From positions 4,357,001 to 4,421,000 of the forward strand of contig NZ_CP012040.1 in NCBI RefSeq assembly GCF_001050135.1: a stretch of 64,000 bases of DNA. Direction: 5' to 3'. The notes beneath the pieces are model-generated. The model made no database searches and had not been told where the DNA came from. It was given only the letters and a program-made list of their open reading frames with translations. Every line of letters begins with the position of its first letter. Within the stretch, counting starts at the first letter, position 1. Below, in pieces: positions 1-9,692 of the stretch. Both the position numbers and the translations under genes were made by a program. Source of the DNA: Cyclobacterium amurskyense (lineage in GTDB: Bacteria; Bacteroidota; Bacteroidia; Cytophagales; Cyclobacteriaceae).

Positions 1-222
1 ACTAGGTATGGAGGAAAAGCTTACCATGCCCTTCGCTTGGGAGATTGGAAATTGCTGCAAAATAGTCCTTTTCAGCCTATGGAACTTTATAATTTAAAAG
101 AAGACCCTTTTGAAGAAAACAATATTATAGCGGATAACAATACCATTTTTCAAAAATTAAATGCTTATTTAATGTCCCGTATTCAGGAAGGTGGCAAAGT
201 ACCCTGGCAGAAGCCGGATTAG
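1..222 (+). CDS. Sulfatase, C-terminal fragment (gene starts before window)
   Basis: An open frame runs from base 1 to a stop at 222 (73 residues). It reads RLGDWKLL then MELYNLKEDPFEENNI, which is the usual C-terminal end of arylsulfatase-family enzymes: the last strand of the C-terminal subdomain (GDWKL) followed by the LYNLxxDPxExxN block. The catalytic N-terminal half lies outside the window, so the class cannot be judged. The next sulfatase begins 40 bases downstream on the same strand, so the two are probably co-transcribed. This is certainly the end of a larger gene; assignment to the sulfatase family rests on the C-terminal block alone. Confidence 0.85.
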   Translation, partial: TRYGGKAYHALRLGDWKLLQNSPFQPMELYNLKEDPFEENNIIADNNTIFQKLNAYLMSRIQEGGKVPWQKPD

Positions 223-262
223 AACCATATTATTATTACCCAAATTAGACCCAGTCAAAAAT

Positions 263-1702
263 ATGAAACCCTTTAATCTTAAATTACTCTTAGGTTTACT
301 TTTCAGTTGTTTAGTGTGCTCAATAAGCCTAACTGAAGCCAGGCAAAAAAAGGATCCACCAAACATTATAGTGATTTTTGCAGATGATTTGGGTTATGGA
401 GATCTTGGTGTTTTTGGACACCCATCGATAAATACTCCTAATTTAGATAGGATGGCTTATGAAGGACAAAAGTGGACCAATTTCTATGTAGCTGCACCGG
501 TTTGTACCCCAAGTAGAGCGGGGATACTAACTGGAAGATTGCCAATTCGTTCTGGAATGAGCAGTGACAACAGAAGGGTACTTTTCCCCGATTCAAATGG
601 AGGACTTCCTCAATCGGAGATCACCATTGCCAAGGCCTTAAAAGGAAATGGTTACCAAACAGCTGCCATTGGAAAATGGCACCTGGGGCATAAATCTCCC
701 TTCTTGCCTACAGATCATGGTTTTGATAGTTATTTTGGTATTCCTTATTCCAATGACATGGATAAGGTGGAGAAAACTGATCATTTTACACTTACTGAGA
801 ATGAAAAGTATGAAGGGTACAATGTTCCCCTAATGAGAGATAAGGAGATAGTGGAGCGCCCAACTGATCAGCGAACCCTTACCAAAAGATATACAGAGGA
901 AGCAGTGTCTAAAATCAAGGATTTTAAAAATGGTCCATTTTTCATTTATTTGGCACACAATCTCCCCCATATCCCATTATTTAGGTCTGCAGCATTTAAA
1001 GACCAATCTCTAGGAGGTATCTATGGGGATGTTATTGAGGAAATAGATTGGTCTGTAGGTCAGGTCCTATCTGCTCTAAAAGAAGAAGGTATCGCCGACA
1101 ATACCTTAGTGGTCTTTACTTCTGACAATGGACCTTGGCACACTTTCAGAACCCATGGTGGAACGTCTGGCTTACTAAGAGGAGCTAAGGGAGGAACTTT
1201 CGAAGGGGGTATGAGAGAGCCAACTGTTTTCTGGTGGCCAGCACAAATCAAACCTGGTGTAGTTAGAGACATGGCCACTACCATGGATTTATTGCCCACC
1301 TTTTGCGCCATATCAGGGACTCAATTGCCTGATGACCGTGTTTATGATGGTTATGATATTTCTGGGCTTATCAAAGGTACCGGGAAAAGTGAGCGAGAAA
1401 CTGTATTTTATTACCGAGGTCAAAGAGTATTTGCTGTAAGAAAAGGAGATTATAAAGCCCATTTCATTACTCAACTTGAATATGGAAACCCAACCGCACA
1501 TCCGGTGACCTTTCCAGCGGTGACTGTAGAGAACAAAGCCACGGTTTTAGAAACCCCATTATTGTACAATGTGAATGTAGATCCAGGGGAGCGATTTAAT
1601 ATTGCTGAAGACCATCCTGAGATTATCGCTGATATAAGAAAGGCATTGACCGAGCACCAGGCTGGAATTGTGCCTGTGGAAAATCAGCTAGAAAAGTATT
1701 GA
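263..1702 (+). CDS. Secreted arylsulfatase-family sulfatase
   Basis: The 479-residue protein has an N-terminal signal sequence (residues 1-26, hydrophobic core LKLLLGLLFSCLVCS), then the alkaline-phosphatase-fold sulfatase domain. Visible motifs are FADDLGYGD near residue 40 (metal ligands), VCTPSRAG with the formylglycine Cys at residue 81 (C-x-P-x-R class), GKWHLG, and TSDNGPW (metal ligands). It should hydrolyse sulfate esters on glycans in the periplasm or outside the cell after a maturase converts Cys81 to formylglycine. I chose the ATG at 263, which is followed directly by the signal peptide; an in-frame start at 191 would overlap the previous gene and add an unlikely leader. Substrate is unknown. 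Confidence 0.92.
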   Translation: MKPFNLKLLLGLLFSCLVCSISLTEARQKKDPPNIIVIFADDLGYGDLGVFGHPSINTPNLDRMAYEGQKWTNFYVAAPVCTPSRAGILTGRLPIRSGMSSDNRRVLFPDSNGGLPQSEITIAKALKGNGYQTAAIGKWHLGHKSPFLPTDHGFDSYFGIPYSNDMDKVEKTDHFTLTENEKYEGYNVPLMRDKEIVERPTDQRTLTKRYTEEAVSKIKDFKNGPFFIYLAHNLPHIPLFRSAAFKDQSLGGIYGDVIEEIDWSVGQVLSALKEEGIADNTLVVFTSDNGPWHTFRTHGGTSGLLRGAKGGTFEGGMREPTVFWWPAQIKPGVVRDMATTMDLLPTFCAISGTQLPDDRVYDGYDISGLIKGTGKSERETVFYYRGQRVFAVRKGDYKAHFITQLEYGNPTAHPVTFPAVTVENKATVLETPLLYNVNVDPGERFNIAEDHPEIIADIRKALTEHQAGIVPVENQLEKY

Positions 1703-1738
1703 TAAACGAATCTTGTCATTGATAAACCCTAAAAATAA

Positions 1739-3517
1739 ATGAGAATTTTCAATACCTTTTGTTTTCTCTTCATTGTACTCATCAGTACTTCGGTGCATGC
1801 AAGTCTGGAGCAAACGAAAAAAGATCCACCCAATGTAATTTTAATAATTACAGATGACCAAGGCTATGGTGACTTTGGATTTACAGGGAACCCTCATGTA
1901 AAGACACCTGTGATCGATCAATTGGCAAAAGAAAGTGTTAGGCTAAATAATTTTTATGTTTCCCCAGTTTGCGCACCTACCAGGTCAAGTCTAATGACAG
2001 GCAGGTATTCCTTACGTACAGGGGTCAGGGATACCTATAATGGTGGAGCAACCATGGCTACCGAAGAAATCACTCTGGCTGAAATGCTTAAAGATGCAGG
2101 CTATGAAACTGGAGCATTTGGAAAATGGCATTTGGGAGACAATTATCCTTTCCGTCCAGGTGATCAGGGTTTTGATGAATCGTTGATTCACCTTGCCGGA
2201 GGTATGGGGCAACCTGGAGATTTCACGACTTATTTTCAGAAAGACCGCAGTTATTTTGACCCTACGCTCTGGTCCAATGGCAAGCAGAAGTCATTTCAGG
2301 GTTATTGTTCAGATATATTTACCGATGAAGCGATTCGTTTTGTAGAAAATCAAAGTCTGGAAAAACCATTTTTCTTGTATTTGGCTTTTAATGCGCCACA
2401 CACTCCTTTACAGGTACCCGATGAATATTACCAAAAATACAAGGACATTGATCCGGCATCAGGCTTCGGGGGTAATGGAATGCCAATGCCTAAAATGAGT
2501 GAAAAAGACAAAGAAGATGCTAGAAAAGTCTATGCAATGGTTTCCAATATTGATGACAATATAGGGAAGCTAGTTCAGAAGTTGGAGGATATGGGCATCT
2601 CAGAGAATACCATCCTTATTTTTATGACAGACAATGGGCCGCAGCAGTTCAGGTATGTTGCTGGCATGAGAGGGAAGAAGGGGAACGTTTACCGTGGAGG
2701 AGTGCGGGTTCCGTTTCTTATCAAATATCCCGATGGATTAAAACCAAACAAAGAGGTAAATGCTACCCTGGCGCATATTGATGTATTGCCTACTTTGGCT
2801 GAGTTATGTCAGGCAAAAGTACCTAATGACAGGGAAATAGATGGGCTTAGTTTTGCGGTATTATTAGAAGGGAAAAATAAAAATAAAGCGGCCTTTGAGG
2901 AGAGACCTTTGTTTTTTTACTGGACACGAAAGCTACCCGAATTGTATGAGAACATAGCCATTCAAAAAGGCCCATATAAATTGGTGGGGAATATTGGCTA
3001 TGATGCTGCGCCAAAAGACTTCGAGTTGTTCCATTTGGAAAATGATCCCTACGAATTGGATAACATGGTAGCTAGCCATCCTGAGAAGGCAAAAGAACTA
3101 AAAAGAGCTATGGATCAAATGGTTGATGAGTTGACTAATTCACCAAACTTGATGAAGGACCATATGCCAATAATTGGAACAAAATATGAGAATCCACTAA
3201 TATTGAATCGCAATGACGCTTCCGGACAAAGAGGCATCTGGACACAAGAAGATATTTATGGTTATTGGAATGTTGAAATTCTTGAGGGGAATTACAATAT
3301 CCGGTATAAGTTTATTGAACCGCTGAAAAAGGCAGGTAAAGTAATGCTGGAAACCAAAACACAAATCATCCAATCGCAAATGAATCAAATGCCTACCGAT
3401 GTGATTGAATTGAAGAATGTTCATTTGAAGAATTACAAAGGCAGTGTTACGCCTCATTTTATGAATGGAGGAAAAAGTATTTTCCCTTTGTGGGTGGAAT
3501 TTGAACGGATTGATTAA
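1739..3517 (+). CDS. Secreted sulfatase with C-terminal extension
   Basis: 592 residues with a signal peptide (1-21) and sulfatase motifs ITDDQGYGDFG, PVCAPTRSS with formylglycine Cys78, GKWHLGDN and MTDNGPQ. It is about 100 residues longer than the neighbouring sulfatases. The extra part (about 490-592) follows the usual ELFHLENDPYELDNM end block and looks like a beta-rich accessory domain (YGYWNVEILEGNYNIRYKF), possibly glycan-contacting; that is inference. It starts 36 bases after the previous sulfatase and likely shares its transcript. A perfect hairpin terminator follows at 3651. Confidence 0.92.
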   Translation: MRIFNTFCFLFIVLISTSVHASLEQTKKDPPNVILIITDDQGYGDFGFTGNPHVKTPVIDQLAKESVRLNNFYVSPVCAPTRSSLMTGRYSLRTGVRDTYNGGATMATEEITLAEMLKDAGYETGAFGKWHLGDNYPFRPGDQGFDESLIHLAGGMGQPGDFTTYFQKDRSYFDPTLWSNGKQKSFQGYCSDIFTDEAIRFVENQSLEKPFFLYLAFNAPHTPLQVPDEYYQKYKDIDPASGFGGNGMPMPKMSEKDKEDARKVYAMVSNIDDNIGKLVQKLEDMGISENTILIFMTDNGPQQFRYVAGMRGKKGNVYRGGVRVPFLIKYPDGLKPNKEVNATLAHIDVLPTLAELCQAKVPNDREIDGLSFAVLLEGKNKNKAAFEERPLFFYWTRKLPELYENIAIQKGPYKLVGNIGYDAAPKDFELFHLENDPYELDNMVASHPEKAKELKRAMDQMVDELTNSPNLMKDHMPIIGTKYENPLILNRNDASGQRGIWTQEDIYGYWNVEILEGNYNIRYKFIEPLKKAGKVMLETKTQIIQSQMNQMPTDVIELKNVHLKNYKGSVTPHFMNGGKSIFPLWVEFERID

Positions 3518-3538
3518 AAAGTATCAGGTTTGTTTGAA

Positions 3539-3574
3539 GCCCGAAATATTCAGGAGACACTCTATTACCTATTC
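3539..3574 (+). repeat. Decayed left end of the intergenic repeat family
   Basis: This stretch matches the left end of the four intergenic repeats (see 14827) at 27 of 36 positions, including CCCGAAATAT and, correctly spaced, AGACA-x-TCTATTAC. No middle section follows. A weak echo of the right end may lie near 3590-3605. I read it as a decayed or solo end of the same element. Confidence 0.5.
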
Positions 3575-3650
3575 CATCTAACTCATATAAATAATGGTTT
3601 TAATTAACCCCTTAATATGATTTTAAGGCACTAAATTCCTTCATAAAATC

Positions 3651-3684
3651 AAAAAAGGTCAGCATTTTAATGCTGACCTTTTTT
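3651..3684. terminator. Bidirectional intrinsic terminator
   Basis: Perfect 14-bp inverted repeat (arm AAAAAAGGTCAGCA, loop TTTTAA, complementary arm ending in a T run). It lies between the end of the plus-strand sulfatase and the end of the minus-strand Cys-rich gene, so it can serve both. Confidence 0.9.
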
Positions 3685-3704
3685 GTACTATGTTTTATGT
3701 ATTC

Positions 3705-3953
3705 CTAAGCATTGGCGCTTTGAGGTGCCCAATGGGAGCAGAGCATTCCAGGAGCCGCTTTCTGAGGATTGGCACAATCATCTGTTTCATACCTTAAGCA
3801 GGAATCACAGTTTCTATTGTCCTTTAATGCGGCCTTCATTTCGAAAGTATCACAGGTATAGCTATTATTGACTTTTACGCCATGAACTTTGCATACACCA
3901 CTGGCATCTAAATTTTCACAGTTATTGCAGTTACTCGCTAATCTAATAGACAT
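3705..3953 (-). CDS. Small protein with two tandem four-cysteine modules
   Basis: 82 residues, no signal peptide or membrane segment, so probably cytoplasmic. Eight cysteines at 9, 12, 21, 34, 49, 52, 60 and 72 form two successive units of the pattern C-x2-C-x(7-8)-C-x(11-12)-C, followed each time by an aromatic within a few residues (CDTFE, CSHWA). This spacing suggests two metal-binding sites (Zn or Fe-S), by inference. I do not recognise a named family. The C-terminal part of the 160-residue protein at 31641 has the same pattern. It is monocistronic and ends against a shared terminator. Confidence 0.75.
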   Translation of the reverse strand: MSIRLASNCNNCENLDASGVCKVHGVKVNNSYTCDTFEMKAALKDNRNCDSCLRYETDDCANPQKAAPGMLCSHWAPQSANA

Positions 3954-4655
3954 AATTTTCTGGTTTAAGTTTCAATATAAAAATACATTAATAGGTAGAT
4001 AGAATCAATTTAAATAGCTGTAAACCAACTCTTTGTATTTAGACTTCTTAAGGATAAGTGGAAAAAAAACAATTGTTAGAGTGATATTTTTTAATGTAAG
4101 TCTTTGAATATTATCTGCATTACGATTTTTTGTGAATATTAAACGAGCAATTGGTCTTTTGATTTTTTAGAGTTAAATGAAATATTTCAATGGAGACATT
4201 CCCTCATTTCAATAGGATTGTAACTATCCATATTTTATGAAAATTCGAGGTTTAAAGATTAATCTTAGTAAGCGAGAACCTATCTGGATTAGCCAAACTA
4301 AATTCTATTGTTTGATTTTTCAAATGTGGATTTATGATTTAATAATATTTTAATAATATTATTTTAACGAATTAATTTGATGATTTGATAATTTTTCACA
4401 AAATTTATTATCCAATTTTTAATCGGTTTTAAATTTGATAGAAACTTAAGAAATTGGTTGGGTGGGATTGAGGCAAAGCCATTATAAAAAATGGATTTTC
4501 TTTTATCGACTCTTAAATAAATACATCGATTTTTTTTACATAATCTAGGAATTAGCAACAGGAGCCAATTGATAAAAAGAACTAGACTGTCTTATAAGCA
4601 GTTCAAATGATTGAGACTATAAATCCAAATAAAACTAACGTCTAATATACACCCT
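3954..4655. other. 702-bp intergenic region without gene
   Basis: Very AT-rich spacer between the divergent Cys-rich gene and susC; it must hold both promoters. A short direct repeat of TTTAATAATATT is seen near 4337-4362. I could not find a convincing TAnnTTTG promoter or a coding frame with family resemblance; short open frames here look accidental. Confidence 0.6.
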
Positions 4656-7600
4656 ATGAAAAAAACTATTCCTAAAATGAGCATACATTCTATTATTTGG
4701 GTGTTTGCCCCACTTCTTTTTTTAGTAATTCTTGTTCGGCCTATTTCGGCCGCAGCAGTGGTACTAGAAAATATTGTTATGGCAGACCTTAAAGGTACTG
4801 TTGTGGATGAAACAGGAGCACCATTGCCAGGAGCTACCATTACCCTACAAGGAACTACCAAAGGTACAGTGTCAGATATTGATGGTAATTTCTCCATTGA
4901 TGTACCGGAAAATGGCACCTTGGTGATATCCTTTATAGGGTATAAAACACAAGTTATCACAATTGGAAATGAAAGCATACTGAATGTGCAAATGGTTCAG
5001 GATGAATCCTCTCTCAATGAGGTATTGGTGGTAGGGTATGGTACACAGGAAAAACGAGATGTAACAGGTGCTGTATCTTCAATAAAAGGGGATAACCTTG
5101 AGAATTTACCTGTATCCGGAGCCGCACAGGCATTGCAAGGAAGGGCTGCTGGTGTCAATGTGGTTAGAAATGGAGGAGCCCCGGGAAACCAAGGATCTAT
5201 AAGAATTAGAGGAACGGGCACACTTAACAATGCAGACCCTTTAATAATCATTGATGGGGTACCGGGGGGAAACCTTAATGATGTAAATCCAAACAATATT
5301 GAATCCATAGAAGTATTAAAAGACGCTTCTGCTTCTGCAATATATGGAACAAGAGCAGCCAATGGGGTAGTTATAGTAACTACCAAACGAGGTGATTTTA
5401 ACCAACCCTTGAAAGTTGAGTTGAATGGTTACACCGGCATTTCCAATGCGATCAAGACCATCGATGTGTTGGATGCCCCGACATTGGCCAGCCTCAAAAG
5501 AGAGCGGTATACCAACGATGGATTAGCGATCAACCCCATTTGGGAAAATTCAGCTTACCAAACGCAAAAGACCAACTGGCAAGAGGAACTTCTTGGCCAA
5601 GGCACAACACAAAATGTGGATCTTACCCTTAGGGGAGGGAACAATAATTCTTCTTTTATGCTGGCGGGTGGATATTTTAAAGAAGAAGGGATGATCTCTA
5701 ATTCTGACTTTAGGCGTCTAAGCTTTAGAATAAATTCTGACCACAAGATCAGCGATAAGTTTAAGATAGGTCAGAACCTGCAGCTTGTTTCCGTCAATCA
5801 AAGGAGTCCTAATACCCTTTCGGCCCAAACGGGTGTCTTATGGAGCGCAATACGTTTCCATCCTGGCTTGCCTGTAATGAATCCAGATGGTTCTTATAGC
5901 TCCTCTCAAATTTCTGGAGAATTTGGAGACATTAACAATCCGATTTTCACCCAAAATACACAAGACAATAACAATACAAGCCACAAAATATTAGGCAATC
6001 TAAATGCTGAATATGAGCTAATGGAAGGGTTGAAATTTCGGGTTAATTTTGGTCTGGATGGCTTCATTAGTGATGGTTATAATTTCAATATTATTGTCAA
6101 TGACCAGATAAGGGCCAGTTCTATAAATTCCCTTTCAAGAAGTTATAATGAATACTATTCAGTATTGGCAGAATACTTTGTTTCTTATGATAAAGTATTC
6201 AATGATTTGCACAAATTTAATTTCGTAGGCGGCTATACTACTCAGACCTTTAATTCAGATGGATTCAGTGCTAGCAAAAGAGATTTTCTGGATGAATCAT
6301 TTGACCAAAGGTTTTTAAGTGTGGGACAAACTTTGAATGGAATAGATGGAGGGAAATCGTATGATGCGCTTGCTTCCTATTTTGGTAGGGCTACTTACAA
6401 TTATGATGAACGCTATTTGGTAACAGCCACTTTTAGAAGTGATGGGTCTTCAAAATTTGCACCAGGAAATCGCTGGGGGTATTTTCCTGCGTTTTCACTT
6501 GGTTGGAGAATCTCGGAAGAGGATTTCTTTCAAAATGTTGGCTTTATTTCCAATATGAAACTGACCGGTGGTTGGGGTAGCTTGGGCAATCAAAATGTTC
6601 CTGGTTTACAATATTTGGCCCTAATAAGTTCTGGAAGAAGGTATTCTTTTGGGGGCAATCAAACCGTAGGAGCCGCACAAACTAGAGTGCCAAACCTTGG
6701 GATTACCTGGGAAACAGCCCAAATGACAAATATTGGCTTGGATTTAGGGTTTTTAGACAATCGATTGCTAGCCAATTTCAATTACTTTATAAAAGACACC
6801 AAGGACATGCTTATAGCTCCTCCTACCATTGGATCCATAGGTACAGCACAGATACCCAACCAAAATCTTGGTGAGTTGAGAAATAAGGGACTCGAAGTGG
6901 AGGTTTTATTTAGAGAAACCCAAGGGAAACTTACCTATACCTTGAGTGGAAATGCTTCCTTTATTCAAAATGAAGTCACCAAATTGGTAGATGGTAATTT
7001 TATAGGTTCCAGATTATACGGCAGGTCTAGTCAGGAATTGTCAAGAACTTATGAGGGGTCACCAATAGCAAGTTTTTATGGGTGGAGAGCAGATGGATTA
7101 TACCAAAGTTCCGAGGAGATTCAGAATGACCCTAACATTGCCAATGATCCACGAAAAACTGGCGGATTGATACAACCCGGGGATGTGAAGTTTCTGGATT
7201 TAAACAGTGACGGAATCATTGATGAGTCAGACAGGGAAATCATTGGAAATCCCCATCCTAAAGTGGTATATGGTTTAAATGCCCAGTTAGGATATGGCAA
7301 TTTTGACCTAAGCTTATTTTTCCTTGGCAATGCTGGATTTGATATTTACAATGCTGACAGGATGCAAGGCATCGATCCAACTTACCCTTTCAATATGTAT
7401 GCAGAGACCATCAATCGATGGAATGGTCAAGGAACAAGCAATGAAATACCTAGAATGACGACTAAAAGAGATAACCTAAACCACAGGACTTCTGACTTGT
7501 TTTTGGAAGATGGAGATTTTCTTAGGTTAAAAAATGTGGTGCTTGGTTATACTTTACCCACACCAATTACCGACAGAATTGGGATTTCAAAGGCCAGGTT

Positions 7601-7754
7601 TTATGTCACGGGACAAAATGTATTTGTCCTTACAGGCTACTCGGGAATGGATCCTGAGTTAGGGTATACAGATGGTAATCTGCAATTGAATGCAGATTAT
7701 GCACAATATCCCCAAGCCAGAAGCTGGACCATTGGTACAACGATAACTTTCTAA
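4656..7754 (+). CDS. SusC/RagA-family TonB-dependent outer-membrane transporter
   Basis: 1032 residues. Signal peptide about 1-32; carboxypeptidase-regulatory-like domain about 45-105 (GTVVDETGAPLPGATITL, then GTVSDIDGNFSI); short linker with VLVVGYGTQEKRDVTG; TonB plug about 130-248 with RIRGTGTLNNADPLIIIDG and the family signature SAIYGTRAANGVVIVTTKRG; then the 22-strand barrel to the C-terminal TIGTTITF. It carries large glycan or glycoconjugate pieces across the outer membrane with the SusD partner. It lacks the STN domain seen in the other SusC at 25074, so it is not expected to signal through FecR. SusD follows after 9 bases. Confidence 0.96.
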   Translation: MKKTIPKMSIHSIIWVFAPLLFLVILVRPISAAAVVLENIVMADLKGTVVDETGAPLPGATITLQGTTKGTVSDIDGNFSIDVPENGTLVISFIGYKTQVITIGNESILNVQMVQDESSLNEVLVVGYGTQEKRDVTGAVSSIKGDNLENLPVSGAAQALQGRAAGVNVVRNGGAPGNQGSIRIRGTGTLNNADPLIIIDGVPGGNLNDVNPNNIESIEVLKDASASAIYGTRAANGVVIVTTKRGDFNQPLKVELNGYTGISNAIKTIDVLDAPTLASLKRERYTNDGLAINPIWENSAYQTQKTNWQEELLGQGTTQNVDLTLRGGNNNSSFMLAGGYFKEEGMISNSDFRRLSFRINSDHKISDKFKIGQNLQLVSVNQRSPNTLSAQTGVLWSAIRFHPGLPVMNPDGSYSSSQISGEFGDINNPIFTQNTQDNNNTSHKILGNLNAEYELMEGLKFRVNFGLDGFISDGYNFNIIVNDQIRASSINSLSRSYNEYYSVLAEYFVSYDKVFNDLHKFNFVGGYTTQTFNSDGFSASKRDFLDESFDQRFLSVGQTLNGIDGGKSYDALASYFGRATYNYDERYLVTATFRSDGSSKFAPGNRWGYFPAFSLGWRISEEDFFQNVGFISNMKLTGGWGSLGNQNVPGLQYLALISSGRRYSFGGNQTVGAAQTRVPNLGITWETAQMTNIGLDLGFLDNRLLANFNYFIKDTKDMLIAPPTIGSIGTAQIPNQNLGELRNKGLEVEVLFRETQGKLTYTLSGNASFIQNEVTKLVDGNFIGSRLYGRSSQELSRTYEGSPIASFYGWRADGLYQSSEEIQNDPNIANDPRKTGGLIQPGDVKFLDLNSDGIIDESDREIIGNPHPKVVYGLNAQLGYGNFDLSLFFLGNAGFDIYNADRMQGIDPTYPFNMYAETINRWNGQGTSNEIPRMTTKRDNLNHRTSDLFLEDGDFLRLKNVVLGYTLPTPITDRIGISKARFYVTGQNVFVLTGYSGMDPELGYTDGNLQLNADYAQYPQARSWTIGTTITF

Positions 7755-7763
7755 TGTAAGAAT

Positions 7764-9197
7764 ATGAAAAATTCAATTCAACTTCTTTTGTTGCTAGTAT
7801 TAATTACTACAGCTTGTGAAGACAATATACTCGATACTACACCCTATGGACAATCTACCTCATCACAATTTTGGAGAAATGGAGAAGATGCTGTAGCTGC
7901 TGCCAATGCCATGTATGAGCCACTAGTGGTGGAAGACTTTTACGGACATGCTGAACATACCTTTGACATTCCTTCTGACGATCAGTTCAGGGCAGGAGAT
8001 CATGGCGAGGACCAAGCAATAGAGTCTTTTACTTTTGATGCAGGTAATCCCCAATTGTATTATAGCTGGAGACACAAATATGAGGTAATCTCCAGGGCCA
8101 ATGCCGTTTTAATAAATGTTCCAGATATCAACATGGATCAAACACTTAAAGACAGGACCTTAGGTGAAGCTTATTTTCTGAGAGGTTTTATGTATTGGAG
8201 GTTTGCTGTTATCTATGGCGGTGTACCTATAATTCTTGAGGAGGATGTCATCGCAAACAATTACAACAAACCCAGGTCATCATTGGAGGAAACCCATGCA
8301 CAGATAGAGGCTGATTTATTAAAGGCTGCCGATCTTTTGCCCATTTCTCATGATGCGGATGATTTAGGTAGACCCAATAAAGGATCGGCCAATGGTTTAT
8401 TGGCCAAGTTGTACCTGTACCAGAAAGCCTTTGACAAAACCATTTCCTTCGGTCAGAAGGTTTTAGATGGTCCTTATCCATTAGCGGATAATTATCAGGA
8501 CAATTTCCGCGTGGAAACGCAAAATAATCCTGAGGTATTGTTTTCTATACAAAGTTTGCAAGGATGGCAGGACAATACCCATATTATTTACACTACACCA
8601 AGACCTTGGGGTGGTTGGGATTTTCATGAACCTGTGCAGGATTTGATTGAAGAGTTTGAGGATGGAGATCCCAGACTGGATTATACAGTTTATAAACCTG
8701 GAGACATGGTAGATTTGGGAGGAGACAAGGGAGTGACAGAATACACCGCAGACCTTTCTTCTACAGGCTATCATTTTAGAAAATACTCTTCTTGGAATCC
8801 TCAGGGAGGGCTAAATATGAGCCACAATAATCCGATTTTAAGAACAGCAGATGTCTTGCTTATGGTGGCAGAAGCCAAAATAAGATCAGGTCAAAATGGA
8901 GATGCTGAAATCAATGCGGTCAGAGAAAGAGCAGACAGAACTGAACTTTCAAATGCCACTATGGAAGACCTGATCCATGAACGAAGAGTAGAATTGGCTG
9001 GGGAAAATCAGCGTCACCAAGATCTTATCCGTTGGGATAAAGACAATTTGGTGGATATTGTGGCCTTGTATAAAAAAGATCTGGGGCCATTAAAGCCACC
9101 GAGAAATTTTGAAAGGCCTAAACATTATCTTTTTGCCATTCCTCAAAGAGAAATTGATTTGAGTAACGGTGTGTTGAGCCAAAATCCCGGATATTAA
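7764..9197 (+). CDS. SusD/RagB-family glycan-binding outer-membrane lipoprotein
   Basis: 477 residues with a lipoprotein signal ending LITTAC (lipid Cys18). The SusD helical core is recognisable by TLGEAYFLRGFMYWRFAVIYG (about 130-150), KGSANGLLAKLYLYQ, RTADVLLMVAEAKIR and the C-terminal RRVELAGENQRHQDLIRW plus FAIPQREIDLS-NPGY. It caps the SusC channel and binds substrate. It overlaps the next gene by one base (TAATG), so translation is probably coupled. Confidence 0.95.
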   Translation: MKNSIQLLLLLVLITTACEDNILDTTPYGQSTSSQFWRNGEDAVAAANAMYEPLVVEDFYGHAEHTFDIPSDDQFRAGDHGEDQAIESFTFDAGNPQLYYSWRHKYEVISRANAVLINVPDINMDQTLKDRTLGEAYFLRGFMYWRFAVIYGGVPIILEEDVIANNYNKPRSSLEETHAQIEADLLKAADLLPISHDADDLGRPNKGSANGLLAKLYLYQKAFDKTISFGQKVLDGPYPLADNYQDNFRVETQNNPEVLFSIQSLQGWQDNTHIIYTTPRPWGGWDFHEPVQDLIEEFEDGDPRLDYTVYKPGDMVDLGGDKGVTEYTADLSSTGYHFRKYSSWNPQGGLNMSHNNPILRTADVLLMVAEAKIRSGQNGDAEINAVRERADRTELSNATMEDLIHERRVELAGENQRHQDLIRWDKDNLVDIVALYKKDLGPLKPPRNFERPKHYLFAIPQREIDLSNGVLSQNPGY

Positions 9198-9598
9198 TGC
9201 TGAAAACAGGATTAATCTTTTGCTTAATTTTTGGTTTTACCCTTTCATGTGAGACCAGTTACGAACAAAAGATAATAGGTGAATGGAGATTGGATTCTGC
9301 TTATTATCACTATAACCAATTCAATTTCTCTAGCCATGGTTGGCACCAAGAGGAAACCTATAAATATTTACCCACTGGTGAGGCAATCACCAGTGCGGTA
9401 AATTCTTCTGTAAGTAACAAGTTTTCCATTGAGGACAAGCGTCTTAAGTATTTTGATGGTAATGGAGAGCTGGTAAATATCTATGATATATTATCCATTG
9501 ATGGGAAAAATATGGTGCTAAGAACGGACAAAAAGCCAATTTTTAAAGGTAAAAACCAAAACAGATTTGAGGTGCGATACTTTTCCAAGATGAATTAG
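9197..9598 (+). CDS. Small lipocalin-like lipoprotein
   Basis: 133 residues; signal ending FTLSC (Cys18), then IIGEWRLDSAYY, the opening strand common in lipocalin-like domains of Bacteroidota, followed by alternating beta strands (KFSIEDKRLKYFDGNGELVNIYDILSID). It is translationally coupled to SusD (stop and start share one base), so it is the third protein of this uptake locus. It may bind substrate or damp noise at the surface; the function is not known. Confidence 0.75.
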   Translation: MLKTGLIFCLIFGFTLSCETSYEQKIIGEWRLDSAYYHYNQFNFSSHGWHQEETYKYLPTGEAITSAVNSSVSNKFSIEDKRLKYFDGNGELVNIYDILSIDGKNMVLRTDKKPIFKGKNQNRFEVRYFSKMN

Positions 9599-9692
9599 TG
9601 AATAATATTAACCAGGAATATTATAGAGTATTTAATCTATGCCAATCCTGTTAATAGGTTGATTTTTAGTAACTAAGGGGGTAAGAACTAAA

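Noticed and set aside
191..262. Longer N-terminus for the sulfatase at 263
   Set aside because: It would overlap the previous gene and place a charged leader before the signal peptide.
9602..9624. Hairpin ATAATATT-aaccagg-AATATTAT between convergent genes
   Set aside because: Stem is only A/T and no T run follows, so I do not call it a terminator.
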